DNA of 64,000 bases from Petaurus breviceps papuanus (lineage: Eukaryota > Chordata > Mammalia > Diprotodontia > Petauridae), in assembly GCA_028583685.1 (NCBI GenBank), contig JAMXIF010000086.1:16515947-16579946 (forward strand). The letters are read 5' to 3'. Each line of letters starts with the position of its first letter. Within the stretch, counting starts at the first letter, position 1. The notes under the pieces were generated by a model. That model was not told the DNA's origin. It made no database searches and saw only the letters and a program-made list of their open reading frames with translations. This document shows positions 21,994 to 32,035 of the stretch, piece after piece. A program made the translations under genes and the position numbers.

Positions 21994-22057
21994 AAGAATG
22001 TATTATTGAATAGAAACAGGACTTCCTCACAGCTCCGGCTCCCACCACCTCCATGTA

Positions 22058-22170
22058 AAAGGGGACTCTGAACAAACTCTGGAACTACAGAACCCACAAA
22101 ATAACACAGAGAAGAAAGGGGACTCTGAACAAACTGGAGCTACAGAACCCACAAAATGACACAGAGAAGT
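22058..22170 (+). repeat. 57-bp tandem duplication in the half-L1 5' UTR
   Basis: Two copies of a unit starting 'aaaggggactctgaacaaac' and ending 'cacagagaag', period 57. Repeated 5' UTR monomers are seen in several mammalian L1 families, where they carry promoter activity; here only two copies exist. Confidence 0.85.
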
Positions 22171-22768
22171 TAACCTCCCGCTTTGGGAGCCAAGCCCAGC
22201 CCCACATGAAAGTTTTAGCCCCAGGGTGGGCCTGACCAGCCACTGGCTGGAGGGACTCCAGATCACCAGCAGCTGTGGTGGTCCAGAATTATCAACACAT
22301 AGATGCTAAGGACAAAGTAAGAGGTAAGTACAGTGTGGACTTTGGGCGTTGGGAGTGCATCAGCTTTTGCCCCTGGGGCGAGAAGCTGCTGAGGGCTGTG
22401 CAGCCACATGGCAGCTTCAGCTCCTGGCCTGCAGAGTATAGGGGGACAAAGTGACTACTCCGAGGGGTAATTGCTGTTGCTTTAACCTGCTTGGATCTAG
22501 ATTGTGGTCTAGGGTGGAGGTCCTGGGGTGTGTGACCAGCTTGTCAGAGCGTGTGGAGGCTTCAGAGGGGGCACCCAACTAGTACCTCCTGCATCTGAGA
22601 AAACCCCAGCATTTGGAACAAAGCTCCCCTGTCTGGTGGCAGAGTCCTACTGTGGCAAAAAGCCCAAAAGTCAAGTAATTGAGTGGCAAAATGAGGAGGC
22701 AAAGGAAGCAAACCAAGCAAAGCAATCCAACATTAGACTCCTGTTTTGGGGATAAAAAGGATCAAAGC

Positions 22769-23728
22769 ATGGAACAGGAGGAAGACAGTGAAGTCAGAAC
22801 TCCTGCACCAAAAGCTTCCAAGAAAAATACAAGCTAGTTACAGGTCATAGAGGACTTTAAGAAGCAGATAAGAGAAGTGGAGGAAAAATTGGGAAGAGAA
22901 ATGAGAACGATGCAAGAAAATTATGAAATGAGAGTTAACAGCCTGACTGAGGAAAATAACACATTAAAAAATAGACTAACTCAAATGACAAAAGCGGCTC
23001 AAAAAGGCAATGAGGAGAAGAATGCCTTAAAAAGCCAAATTTGCCAGATGGAAAAAGAATCTCAAAAGCTCACTGAGGAGAATCATTCCTTCAGAATTAG
23101 ATTGGAGCAAATGGAAGCTAATGACTTTATGAGGAATCAAGATGCTGTTAAACAGATCCAAACAAATGAAAGAATAGAACGCAATGTGAAATATCTCATG
23201 GGAAAAACCACTGACCTGGAAAATAGATCCAGGAAAGAGAATTTAAAAATTATTGGACTACCTGAAAGCCATGACCAAAGTAAGAACCTAGAAATCATTC
23301 TCCAGGAAGTTCTTAAAGAAAACTGCCCTGATGTTTTAGTACCAGAGGGCAAAATAGAGGTTGAAAGAATCCACCAATCACCTCCTCAAAAAGATCCCAA
23401 AAAGAAAACTCCTAGGGATATTATAGCCAGGTTCTGAAATTCCCAGATCAAGGAGAGAATATTGCAAGCAGCCAGGAAGAAACAATTTGAATATTGTGGA
23501 AACACAATAAGGATAACTCAGGATCTGGCAGCTTCTACACTGAAGGATCGAAGGACTTGGAATATGATATTCTGGAGGTCAAAGGAGCTGGGATTAAAAC
23601 CAAGAATCACCTACCCAGCAAAACTGAGTATCATGTTTCAGGGGAAAATATGGTCATTCAGTGGAATAGAGAACTTTCAAGCATTCTTGATGAAAAAACC
23701 AGAGTTGAATAGAAAATTTGACATTTAG
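22769..23728 (+). pseudogene. L1-type ORF1 protein of the half-L1
   Basis: A 320-codon frame from ATG 22769 to the TAG at 23726-23728. It has two in-frame stops: TAG at 22835-22837 and TGA at 23435-23437. Domains in order: a short N-terminus, a long heptad coiled coil (about residues 30-140; e.g. VNSLTEENNTLKNRL), an RRM-like domain with the conserved RKENLKIIGLPES, then the C-terminal RNA-binding domain (ILQAARKKQ, KPRITYPAKLSI, GKIWSF). ORF1 proteins trimerise and coat the element's RNA. Apart from the two stops the frame is uninterrupted, so decay is modest. Confidence 0.85.
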
Positions 23729-23879
23729 ATACAAGAAGCAAGAGAAGCATGAGAATGTAAACAGGGAAAAGAAATCATAAGGAACTTATCAAAGTTGAAC
23801 TATTAACATTCCTACATGGAAAAATGATAATTGTAACTGATGAAACTTTTCTCAGTGTGAAAATAGTTGAAAGGAATAG

Positions 23880-23881
<2 letters not shown>

Positions 23882-23918
<37 letters not shown>
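23882..23918. repeat. TA microsatellite
   Basis: Uninterrupted (ta)n in the half-L1 3' UTR. Confidence 0.95.
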
Positions 23919-23920
<2 letters not shown>

Positions 23921-24235
23921 TATATCAGAGGGTATACGGGCATATGAATACATATGTGAATGTGTGTATATATGTTTACAGGTATACATAGATAGAGGGC
24001 ACAGGACCAATTTAATAGGAAAGGATGATACTTAAAGGTAAAATTAAGAGGTGAGAGAGGAATATAATGAGAGGAAATGGGGAGAGACAGAATGGGGTAA
24101 ACTATCTCATATAGAAGAGGCAAGGGAAAATGATTATAATGGAGAGGAAGAATAGGAAGGCAAAAGGGAATGGGTCAACCTTATTCTCATTGAATTTGGC
24201 CTGGGGAGGGAATGAAATACACACTAAATAGGGTA

Positions 24236-24340
24236 TCTCACCCTCCAGGAGAGTGGGAGGAAGAGGATGAGAGGGGGGAAGGGAGGGCAGGCTGGGGGGG
24301 GGGGGGGGAAGTTGGAAGAACCCACTTCTGAAAAGGGAGG
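24236..24340 (+). other. G-rich polypurine tract with G-quadruplex potential
   Basis: Several G runs in a row (gaggggggaagggagggcagg) are followed by 15 consecutive Gs at 24294-24308. L1 3' UTRs in mammals typically carry a conserved G-rich polypurine tract able to form a quadruplex; this is that part of the half-L1. Confidence 0.75.
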
Positions 24341-24592
24341 GGATCAAAGTAGAGAATAGAACAAGTAGGAGGTGGGATAGGAGGGAGGAAAATATAGTCA
24401 GTCTTTTACAATATATCTACTATGTTAATGTTTTGCATTAGTTACACATGTACAACCTATACTGAACTACTCATCTTCCCAGTAAGGGTGGATGACAAGG
24501 GCGGAAGGGAATGAATCTGGAATTCAAAGTTTTAAAATCAAATGTTTAAAAAAATTTATATATATACTATTAAAAAAAGAATATATTATTGA

Positions 24593-24739
24593 CATGTCTG
24601 TCAAGACTCAGTTAATGTGTTGGCTAGTTTTACTCACCTGCTTTTGTTTTCTTTCTTTTCTTTGTTTTAAGACATGGCTCATTGGGTAAGGGGAGTAGAG
24701 GTATATTGAAAAATGAAGATGATGTTAGACACTAGAATT
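24593..24739. other. Short stretch right of the half-L1
   Basis: Probably host DNA continuing from 21993, perhaps still part of the old CR1-like LINE on the minus strand. No clear motif. Confidence 0.3.
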
Positions 24740-25076
24740 TTCTAATTCAATTTTATTTTTTTCAATGAACAAGCACTTATTTACTCTTTCTCCCACCTCC
24801 TCCCCCTGCAAAAACAAAACAAAACAAAACATTAAACCCCAATTACAAATAAGCGTAGTTAAGCCAAACAAATTTCTGTATTGGCTATTTCCAAAAATGT
24901 GTGTCTCATCGTACATATTTTGTTCATCACCTCTCTGTCAGGGAGTAGATAGCATTCATCATTTATTCATCTTCTGGAATCCAGGTTGATATAGTATAAA
25001 TTGTTCCACTGGTTCTGTTCACTTCACTCTGCACCAGTTCATACAAATCTTTCCAGGTTTCTCTGAAATCATCTCC

Positions 25077-25081
25077 TTCCT

Positions 25082-25157
<76 letters not shown>

Positions 25158-25158
25158 T
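25077..25158. repeat. TTTC microsatellite (SINE tail)
   Basis: Near-perfect (ttct)n joined to the 3' end of the minus-strand dimeric SINE, so it is the expanded GAAA tail of that insertion. Confidence 0.95.
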
Positions 25159-25451
25159 TAAGCAATTGGGGTTAAGTAACTTGCTCAAGTTTACGCGGCC
25201 AGTTATTTCTGGGTGTGGTGCTGAGTATCTGAGTCTGGGATTTGATCCAGGTCATCCCGACACTGGAGCCGGTGCTCTTACTCGCTGAGCCACCTGGCTT
25301 CCCCTAAGCATTTGGGGTTAAGTAACTTGCTCAAGGTTACACGGCCAGGTGTTTCTGAGTGGGTGCTAAGTGTCTGAGCCTGGGATTCGATCTCCAGGTC
25401 ATCCAGACACTGAAGCCAGTGCTCTTATTCGCTGTGCTACCTGGCCGCCCC
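25159..25451 (-). repeat. Dimeric SINE (two 'B' monomers head to tail)
   Basis: Two complete tRNA-headed monomers in the same orientation, meeting at 25304/25305 with the minus-strand junction 'aaatgcttaggggaagcc'. The upstream monomer carries 'cacccactcagaaacacctg'; the downstream one carries 'caccacacccagaaataact'. One pair of flanking repeats (ctccttccttctttctt left of the tail, ccccttccttatttctt right) fits a single insertion. The same dimer occurs at 29353-29656. Confidence 0.85.
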
Positions 25452-25859
25452 CTTCCTTATTTCTTAATCACATAATAGTATTATATTACATTGATATACT
25501 CTAATTTGTTAAGCCATTCTCTAGGTGATGACTAATCCCTTAATGTCCAGTCCTTTGACACCCCAAAAAAAAGCTATAAAGGCTTTTGCATAAATGAGAA
25601 CTTTTTCTCTTTCTTTGATTCCTTTCCAACCTGATCAGGGTATCACTGAGTCAAATGCTATGTACAGTTTGGTAACTTGGGGGCCATAGTTCCAAATTGC
25701 TTTCCATTTTGGCTATACCAATTCACAGTACCACCAACAGTGTACCAGTGTACCTGTTTTTCCTGAAGCTTCTATTTGTCATTTTCTTTTTTTTTTTTTT
25801 TTTTTTTTTCCCAATTTTAAAAGTATTGAGGTGGGACCCAATATCTCTTTTTTTCCTAA

Positions 25860-25863
25860 TCCT

Positions 25864-25899
<36 letters not shown>
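25860..25899. repeat. Poly-T tract
   Basis: About 30 Ts; a second poly-T of more than 20 lies at 25787-25810. Similar short L1-derived text (gaggtgggaccc, gaggtgggacct) follows each, suggesting a local duplication. Confidence 0.8.
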
Positions 25900-25900
<1 letters not shown>

Positions 25901-25924
25901 CAAATTTGCCAATCTGATGAGTAT

Positions 25925-26060
25925 GAGGTGGGACCTCAGAGCTTATGCCCTAGAATTTCACCAAGAATTAAAGTTACACTCACTGGTCTAGGGTTTGCAA
26001 ATTCCATTCTCTTTCCTTTTTTTCAAAATTATGACCACATTTCAGTCCTGTGATGCATTT
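25925..26060 (-). mobile_element. CR1-like LINE reverse transcriptase fragment (upstream piece)
   Basis: Minus strand reads KKGKRMEFANPRPVSVTLILGEIL, matching the 'NYRPVSLT...GKI.E' block that precedes the QHGF block in CR1/jockey LINEs. Order and strand agree with the fragment at 21840-21993. Confidence 0.45.
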
Positions 26061-26789
26061 CCTATTAACAATAACATCTATTGATTTTTTTTTCTCTCCA
26101 AGGTTATCCTTGTAGATCCACAATAATCTAAACTCCCTTGCTCATAACAAGTTAGCACTGCCTACAGAGAAGTAGAGTTGAGGAATAGAAAGTCATCTTC
26201 TCTTTGATAACCACATAGAGTATTGGACTTCCTTTGCATTTCCATCCATACAGCTCAGATATAAAATACTGGTTCCCAAAGCTTCCTATTGAGACAGATC
26301 CAGAATAATGACTGGCAGTGCCATCTGGTGGTTAAACCTTCGTGCAAGGAAAGTCTTAGGATAAGAATTCCTTATGAATGTAATTTTTTTTTTCAATGCA
26401 ACAAATTTAGTAGACAAAGAGTCTCTTTTTTTTCTTTTTCCCTCTGAATGGTTAAGCCCAATTAAAAAAAATTTTTTGTTTAGTTTCTCATAGAAACTTT
26501 TCTCTTTCCACCTCATTCCCTCAGTTTTATTAGGACTTATCTCCTCTCCACAGCAAGTCTTACATGTTTTCTCTGGTATATAGGAGATAAGGGGCATAGT
26601 CAGGGGAAAGGGGCTATTATTTGTATATACTTTTTTTTTAAATAATTGCCTCAGGTTCTCAGAACTAAATTGAGAGTTGATTGTGCTATGCTCACTCTCA
26701 AATACTTAAACCCCTGCCACATTTACTCACCCCGATTTTCAGAATCACATTCAGAAATTTGCTTTTTTTGTACTGCAATTCTTTTTTTC
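26061..26789. other. Unique, T-rich sequence
   Basis: No gene, RNA gene or repeat recognised. Poly-T stretches at 26380-26470. Confidence 0.4.
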
Positions 26790-27461
26790 CTTTTTATGAG
26801 AAAATTTTTAAATTTTTCTAATTACATGTAAAAACAATTTCTAATATTCATTTAAAAAAAATTTTGAGTTCGAAATTCTCTTCTTCCCTCTCTTTCTTTC
26901 CCCTACTTAAAAAGATCAAGCATTTTGACATAAATTATACATATGCAGCCACGCAAAACATTTCCATATTTGCCATTTTGCAATACAAAATGCAGGCAAG
27001 AATAATAAACAAGGTTTTTACAAGTATGCTTCAATCTGCAGTCAGAATCCATCAGTACTTTCTCTGGAGGTGGATAGCATTTTTCTCATATGTCCTTCAG
27101 AATTGTCTTGGATCATTGTATTTCTGAGAATAGCTAAATCATTCATAGTTGATCATCGTACAATCTTTCTGTTACTCTGTATGGTGTTTCTCCTGGTTCT
27201 GCTCATTTCACTTTGCATCATTTCATGAAAGTCTTCCTGAGTTTTTCTGAAAGCATCCTGCTCATCATTTCTTAGTATTAGCATTTCTTAGTATTAGCAT
27301 TCCATCACAATCATACTTGTTTAACCATTCCCCAATTGATGGGCATCGCCTCAATTTCTTGTTCTTTGCCAACAACGAAAGAACTGCCTTAAATATTTTT
27401 GTACATATAGTCCCTTTTCTTTTTTCTTTGATCTCTTTGTATATTTACACTTTTCACTATA
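26790..27461 (-). mobile_element. L1 3'-end fragment
   Basis: Antisense phrases in order: 'gagttcgaaattctcttctt', 'ctttctctggaggtggatag', 'ctggttctgctcatttcact', 'ccattccccaattgatgggc'. A small duplication of 'atttcttagtattagc' lies near 27275-27300. The right end is cut by a SINE. Confidence 0.75.
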
Positions 27462-27472
27462 CAAGGAAAATA

Positions 27473-27644
27473 CTTTTTTTTTTTTTTTGCTTTTTTGGAG
27501 GGAGGAAGGTGGGGCAATTGGGGTTAAGCAACTTGCCCAAGGTCACATGGCTAGTTTTTGTGTTAAGTGTCTGAGGCTGGATTTGAACTCAGGTCCTCCT
27601 GACTGCAGGACCCATGCTCTATTCACTGCACCACCTAGCCACCC
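27473..27644 (-). repeat. SINE 'A' with 11-bp target duplication
   Basis: Poly-T, 'ttggagggaggaaggtgggg', body, then head 'caccacctagccacccc'. Flanked by caaggaaaata at 27462-27472 and 27645-27655. Inserted in an L1 fragment. Confidence 0.92.
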
Positions 27645-27655
27645 CAAGGAAAATA

Positions 27656-27934
27656 TTTCTAAGGCATCCCAACCAAGTGGTTAACCAACCTGTTTGCAGA
27701 CCTCAGAGAAGGGGAAATCCCATCACTAACCTTCATCCTTCAGGCATGTCCTTACTGTCCTGATGCTTAGAGTAATAAGGCTGTTTCTTTGGCCTTTTCA
27801 ATAGACAGTATGGGCCAGTTAGCTTGGTGGATAGTGCTCCAAAGACTAAGGTTCAGAGCTCAGTTCCTTGAAAGAATGGATGAGGGAACCACAGGACAGT
27901 GTGTCCATTCCATAGGATTGATCAATGGAAATAA
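27656..27934. other. Unique sequence
   Basis: Short stretch. A tRNA-like 'ggccagttagcttggtggat' near 27810 could be a very old SINE head. Confidence 0.3.
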
Positions 27935-28200
27935 TATGAATGGATAAGTAAGCATTTATTAAGCCTTTATTATGTATCATACAAGAAAGATGACAGTCCC
28001 TGTTTTCGTGGCACTCACAATCTAAGTGGGGGCAGACAATACTTATAGAAGGGTGCAGAACCAGGGGGCCTGACGGTGCATACTAGTATCTGCTTTGCTC
28101 TGCAGAGTAGAAAGCCTAGAGGAGAACAAGTCAGCATTTGGAGCAGGATTTAAACTTAGATCTTTCTGACACCAGCCAAGTGCTTTATCCACTATGCCAG
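27935..28200 (+). repeat. Marsupial L2/CORE-type repeat
   Basis: 'agcatttattaagcctttat', then 'gacagtccctgttttcgtgg' and 'cactcacaatctaagtgggg'; same family as 8278-8660. It ends in a degenerate antisense tRNA-like head ('tatccactatgcca'). Confidence 0.5.
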
Positions 28201-28204
28201 GCAT

Positions 28205-28545
28205 CAAACTAGATGGGAAAGATCACTGAATCTGGAATCTGTAGCGACTGGGCTTAAGTCTTTCCTCTGATGCTTGCTAACCATGAGACTGTGGGCAAGT
28301 CTTTTAAAATCTCTGCCTGTTTTTTCATATGTAACACGAAGGAAATGTTTATGATATTGCACCTCACGAGTTTGTTTTGAGGAGCAAATCAGAGGATCTG
28401 GATTCAAATCCTACTTGTGTCATTTACTACTTGTATGATCTTAGAGAAATCACCCTTTTTAGGCCTCAATTTCCTCATCTGTTAAATGAGGCAGTTGGAA
28501 TAGATGGCCTCCCTTTTTAGCTTGAAAGTTATGATTATATGAATT
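28205..28545 (+). repeat. Two diverged MIR/CORE SINEs in tandem
   Basis: First copy 28205-28370 ('aaccatgagactgtgggcaa'). The second, 28371-28545, has 'ttcctcatctgttaaatgag' and the tail 'agttggaatagatggcctcc', typical of a CORE-SINE subtype also seen at 39358, 50820 and 55095. Confidence 0.55.
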
Positions 28546-28589
28546 TCCCTGTGGAATCTTCCTCTGGTGGTGCAAATTGGCAGTTCATC

Positions 28590-28700
28590 TCTAACTTATA
28601 ATCTTAGATAATTGTTTAGGGAACTAAAAAGTAAAGTGACTTGACCACAGTCATACAACTCATCACATGTCTCATTTGTGTTAGAAGAATGACTTAAACC
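28590..28700 (-). repeat. MIR fragment
   Basis: Antisense CORE text 'gtaaagtgacttgaccacag' and 'gacttaaacccagg'. Confidence 0.45.
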
Positions 28701-28734
28701 CAGGAATGTAGAGTGTGTGAAGAAAAATAATATA

Positions 28735-28950
28735 CAGTATCAAGAGAACCAGAGTTTAAATCTGACCTCAGACACTTAGTAGCTATGTGATCCTGGGCAA
28801 GACACTCAACCCAATTTGCCTCAGTTTACTCATCTGTAAAATGAGCTGGAAAAGAAAATGGTAAACCATTCTAGTATCTCTGCCAAGAAAACCTCAGATA
28901 GAGTCACCAAGAGTTGGACACAACTATAATGAGAGAACAACAGCAACAAA
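28735..28950 (+). repeat. MAR1-type SINE (RTE-like tail)
   Basis: 'agctatgtgatcctgggcaa', 'actcatctgtaaaatgagct', 'aaaagaaaatggtaaaccat' and 'caagagttggacacaactat', then an AAC-rich end. The 5' head is lost. Confidence 0.75.
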
Positions 28951-29033
28951 AGTCTGGAGGGGGAGGATTTAAAATCCACACTGAGGATTTTTTATTCCAT
29001 CATAGAAGTAATAGAGAGACAATAAGGAATCTT

Positions 29034-29198
29034 TTTTTTTCTTTGCTTTTTGGAGGGGGAAGGTGGGGCAGCTGGGGTTAAATGACTTGCCCAAGGTCAC
29101 ACGGCTAGTAAGTGTTGAGTGTATGAGGCCAGATTTCAACCCAGGTCCTCCTGACTCCAGGGCTGGTGCTCTATTCACTGGGCCACCTAGCCACCCCT
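29034..29198 (-). repeat. SINE 'A' with 16-bp perfect target duplication
   Basis: Flanked by gacaataaggaatctt at 29018-29033 and 29199-29214. Contains 'ttggagggggaaggtggggc' and head 'cacctagccacccc' on the minus strand. The perfect repeats suggest a relatively young insertion. Confidence 0.95.
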
Positions 29199-29352
29199 GA
29201 CAATAAGGAATCTTGAACATAAAAGTAACATAGTCAAACTTTTCATTAGGAATGGAACTTTGACAGCTGTACTGAAAATAGAAAGGTGAGAGAATGGAAG
29301 GCTGGAATTCAATTAGTAAACTACTATCATAGTCTAGTTAAGACATGAGGAG

Positions 29353-29656
29353 GATTGAGGCAGCCAGGTAGCACAGCGAGTAAGAGCACCAGCTCCAGTG
29401 TTGAGAAGACCTGGAGATTGAATCCCGGGCTCAGACACTTAGCACCCACCCAGAAACACCTGGCCATCTAACCTTGAGCAAGTTACTTAACCCCAATTGC
29501 TTAGGGGCGGCCAGGTAGCACAGCGAGTAAGAGCACAGGCTCCAATGTTGGGATGACCTGGATCAAATCCGGGCTCAGATACTCAGCACCACACCCAGAA
29601 ATAACTGGCCGTGTAACCTTGAGCAAGTTACTTAACCCCGATTGCTTTAAAATAAT
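29353..29656 (+). repeat. Dimeric SINE (two 'B' monomers) with 12-bp target duplication
   Basis: Monomer 1 (29359-29502) contains 'gcacccacccagaaacacct'; monomer 2 (29504-29650) contains 'gcaccacacccagaaataac'. The junction is 'ccccaattgcttaggggcgg'. One pair of direct repeats, agacatgaggag (29341-29352 and 29657-29668), brackets both monomers, so they were inserted together. Monomer order and junction match 25159-25451. Confidence 0.92.
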
Positions 29657-29668
29657 AGACATGAGGAG

Positions 29669-30037
29669 AATGAACTAGGATGAGACTGAAAGGGAGGGAT
29701 AGAAGATGTCAGACTTATGAGATCACATATTTGTATAGGGTAACCTTGATCTTGCCTACCTAGTATTCAAGGGGCCTTTTGTATCTGAGTACCTTCTCTG
29801 ATTACTGATCCTTTCAGAATAATACTTGCCTTGATCTAGCCTGTGTCTTTTTTGTGAGCATTTTTTGTTTGGACTGATGTCCTATTAACTCAATTTTCCA
29901 ACCATTTGTTGAGTACTTACTATATATGAAATTCTGCAGCTGCACCCTCCCACTGGAATGCCAGAGACCATGCCCTGGAGGAACTTGGGAACTCTGTCCC
30001 TGAGGCAAAGCCATCTTGATTAGTGGTACTTCATTTC
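29669..30037. other. Unique sequence with L2-like snippets
   Basis: No gene recognised. Confidence 0.35.
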
Positions 30038-30290
30038 TTTTTGTTGTTTAGTCATTTTTCAATTGTGTCCAACTCTTCATGACCCCATTTGGATTTTTCC
30101 CCAAAGATTCTGGAGTCATTTCTTTGTCATTTCTCCAGATTATTTTACAGATGAGGGAACTGAGGCAAACAGGGTTAAGTGACTCGCCCAGGGTCACAGA
30201 GCTAGTCAGTGTCTGAGGCAAAATTTGAACTCAGATTTTCCTGACTCCCACTGACTGTACCCACTGCTCCACCTAGTTGTCCTAATTACC
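30038..30290 (-). repeat. MAR1-type SINE
   Basis: Antisense: 'caattgtgtccaactcttca', 'tgaccccatttggatttttc', 'cagatgagggaactgaggca', and head 'ctgctccacctagttgtcc'. Nearly full length. Confidence 0.8.
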
Positions 30291-30544
30291 TCGGTTCCCT
30301 CTTCTTTAAAATTAAAGGGTTTCCCAATGGGAGGTGAAGAGGGATGCTCCAAAAAGATTACTCATCCTCCTCACCCAGGGTCAAACCAGTAGAGATTTGA
30401 GAGTTTAAGACAAGAGATTTTCAAAATGTAGAAGTCATATGTCTACTTCCGTTTTTTATGGGTTTGAGGAAAGAGGGAGGGAAAGAAGGGAGGTCCAAAT
30501 GTGATGTTAAATAAAATAAAATGATGGCACTTAAAAAAATTAAA

Positions 30545-30790
30545 TTAAAGGGTTTGACTAGGTAAACTATTAGATCTCTTCCAACTCTAAATCCTAAAAT
30601 CTAGTCCGGCCCAAACTGATCTGCCCTTCTCTGAACTTCTAATGACCTTAGGGTCAGTACTGTATTTCATTATCCTCCATATGTCGGTCTTGTCTCTCTA
30701 GGTAGACTCCCTAGGCTCTTTGAGAACATCATGTTGTCAGGTGCAGAGCAGGTTTTTAATACATACTTATTGATCAACAATTCCTATTGG
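30545..30790 (+). repeat. CORE-SINE tail followed by L2 3' end
   Basis: 'tctcttccaactctaaatcc' is a CORE-SINE tail; 'aggtttttaatacatactta' near 30752 is an L2-type end. Confidence 0.45.
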
Positions 30791-31640
30791 ATGTCAGTGC
30801 AATAATGTCAATCCTTGCTGTCAATTCTCCCATCCCTATGAGTGCCTGCATACTGTAATTTCATCACTGTAATGCCGTTTGTGGTTTTCAACTGTCCTGC
30901 TGCTTTACTGGTAAAGTTAGACGTCACACTAAACTTTCTTATTTTTTTCTTCTCAATGTGTCTTTTTCCCCAGTAACTTTTATTTTGAACTTAAGTACAA
31001 AAAAAGGGCTTTTCCATACATACAAACAGACAATTTTATCTGAAATTAATAATCTCCATTTCATGCTGCTTGCTTTAAAAAAAAAGTATGTAATAAATTT
31101 TACACATTAATTTCAAAAGTTTCCTGTTTCCCCGTGTTTCCTTCTGAAATTGCTTTTGTTCTCTTCAGTGTTTGTTTTTGGTGAAAGACTGGGTATCCCC
31201 ATTTCTCTCAGGCTGCAAGCACAGGGGCTCCTCACTGGTCTGATCCTCCCACTGAACAGCTCGAGAGCTTTGAGCTGCTCTGTTTCCAACCTGAACATAT
31301 TTGCACCTCCTTGGACAACCTGGTAGTACCCTAGTCCAGGAAGATCTACCATATTAATGCTGAACTTTGTACTAACATTTAATCAGCATAGCAAACTACA
31401 GCTCAGAGCTCCTGACTCCAAGAGACCTGCCAACTTCAATCTCCTTGGTAGATAGGATTACAGGTAATACAGACCTGTATATTTGGTCTGTTCATTTAAA
31501 AAAAAAGTTACAACATTCCCCTCTTTTTTTTTTTTCTGCTATCACCATTGCTAATCCCTTCTCACTCTTGCCCTCCCCTTCCCCATTAGTCAGGAGAAAG
31601 AAAGGGAAAAAAAAATCTCTTGGAACAAGTAAATATAGTC
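30791..31640. other. Unique or very old repeat sequence
   Basis: 30955-31090 is A/T-rich and resembles the left edge of the block at 20031-20564 (antisense L1 3' UTR of an unknown subfamily). A 79-codon minus frame at 31113-31352 has no recognised domain. Confidence 0.3.
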
Positions 31641-31720
31641 AAGCAAAACAAAGTCAAGTCAAACATTTATTAAGCACTCACTTTGTGCCAGGCACTGATC
31701 CCCACAGTGACTGTGGCCAA
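31641..31720 (+). repeat. L2/CORE-type repeat start
   Basis: 'acatttattaagcactcact' and 'ttgtgccaggcactgatccc'. Confidence 0.5.
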
Positions 31721-31835
31721 AAAGGAATATCTCTGCACCTTGAGCCTTTTCCTTCTCTTTTGTACCCCTAGAGATATGATTGATCGTTGCTTTGAATAGT
31801 TTTTAAGCCTGTCAGAGTTGTTTGCCTTTCTCTGG

Positions 31836-32035
31836 GCAGCTAGGTGACTCAATGGACAGTTACTGGGCCTGGAGTCTGGAAGACTTGAGTTCAAATTTGA
31901 CCTCAGAGATTTAATAGCTGAGTGACCCTAGGTAAATCACTTAACTTCAGTGGACCTCAGTTTCCTCAACTGTAAAGTGGGGAGAATAAGAGTTCCTGCC
32001 TTATAGTAAGTGCTTAATAAATGCTTGTTTATTTC
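31836..32035 (+). repeat. MIR-type SINE with L2-like tail
   Basis: Head 'gggcagctaggtgactcaat', CORE 'ctcagtttcctcaactgtaa', end 'gtaagtgcttaataaatgct'. Nearly full length. Confidence 0.8.

Larger units (their letters stand above)
22010..24576 (+). mobile_element. Full-length half-L1 (HAL1-type) element, ORF1 only
   Basis: A 16-bp direct repeat with one mismatch (aagaatgtattattga, 21994-22009; aagaatatattattga, 24577-24592) encloses the element. Inside are a 5' UTR of ~760 bases, an L1 ORF1, about 850 bases of G- and A-rich 3' UTR and an A-rich tail. There is no endonuclease or reverse transcriptase. The duplications show the ORF1-only form was inserted as such and is not a later deletion. 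HAL1 families of this design are known in mammals and depend on L1 for movement. Target 'ttttc/aaga' fits L1 endonuclease. Confidence 0.85.
24740..25800 (-). mobile_element. L1 3'-end fragment, split by a dimeric SINE
   Basis: Antisense L1 3' phrases appear at 24740-25077 ('ctggttctgttcacttcact', 'accagttcatacaaatcttt') and resume at 25453 ('cacataatagtattatatta', 'gttaagccattctctaggtg', then 'aattcacagtaccaccaaca'). Only 3' UTR and the last part of ORF2 remain. Confidence 0.7.

Noticed and set aside
29359-29650. tRNA genes
   Set aside because: tRNA-like heads are the 5' parts of SINEs followed by SINE bodies; no intact cloverleaf with proper stems was seen anywhere in the window.
29359-29650. 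CRISPR-like direct repeats
   Set aside because: The two similar units are SINE monomers with no regular short spacers, and the DNA is mammalian.
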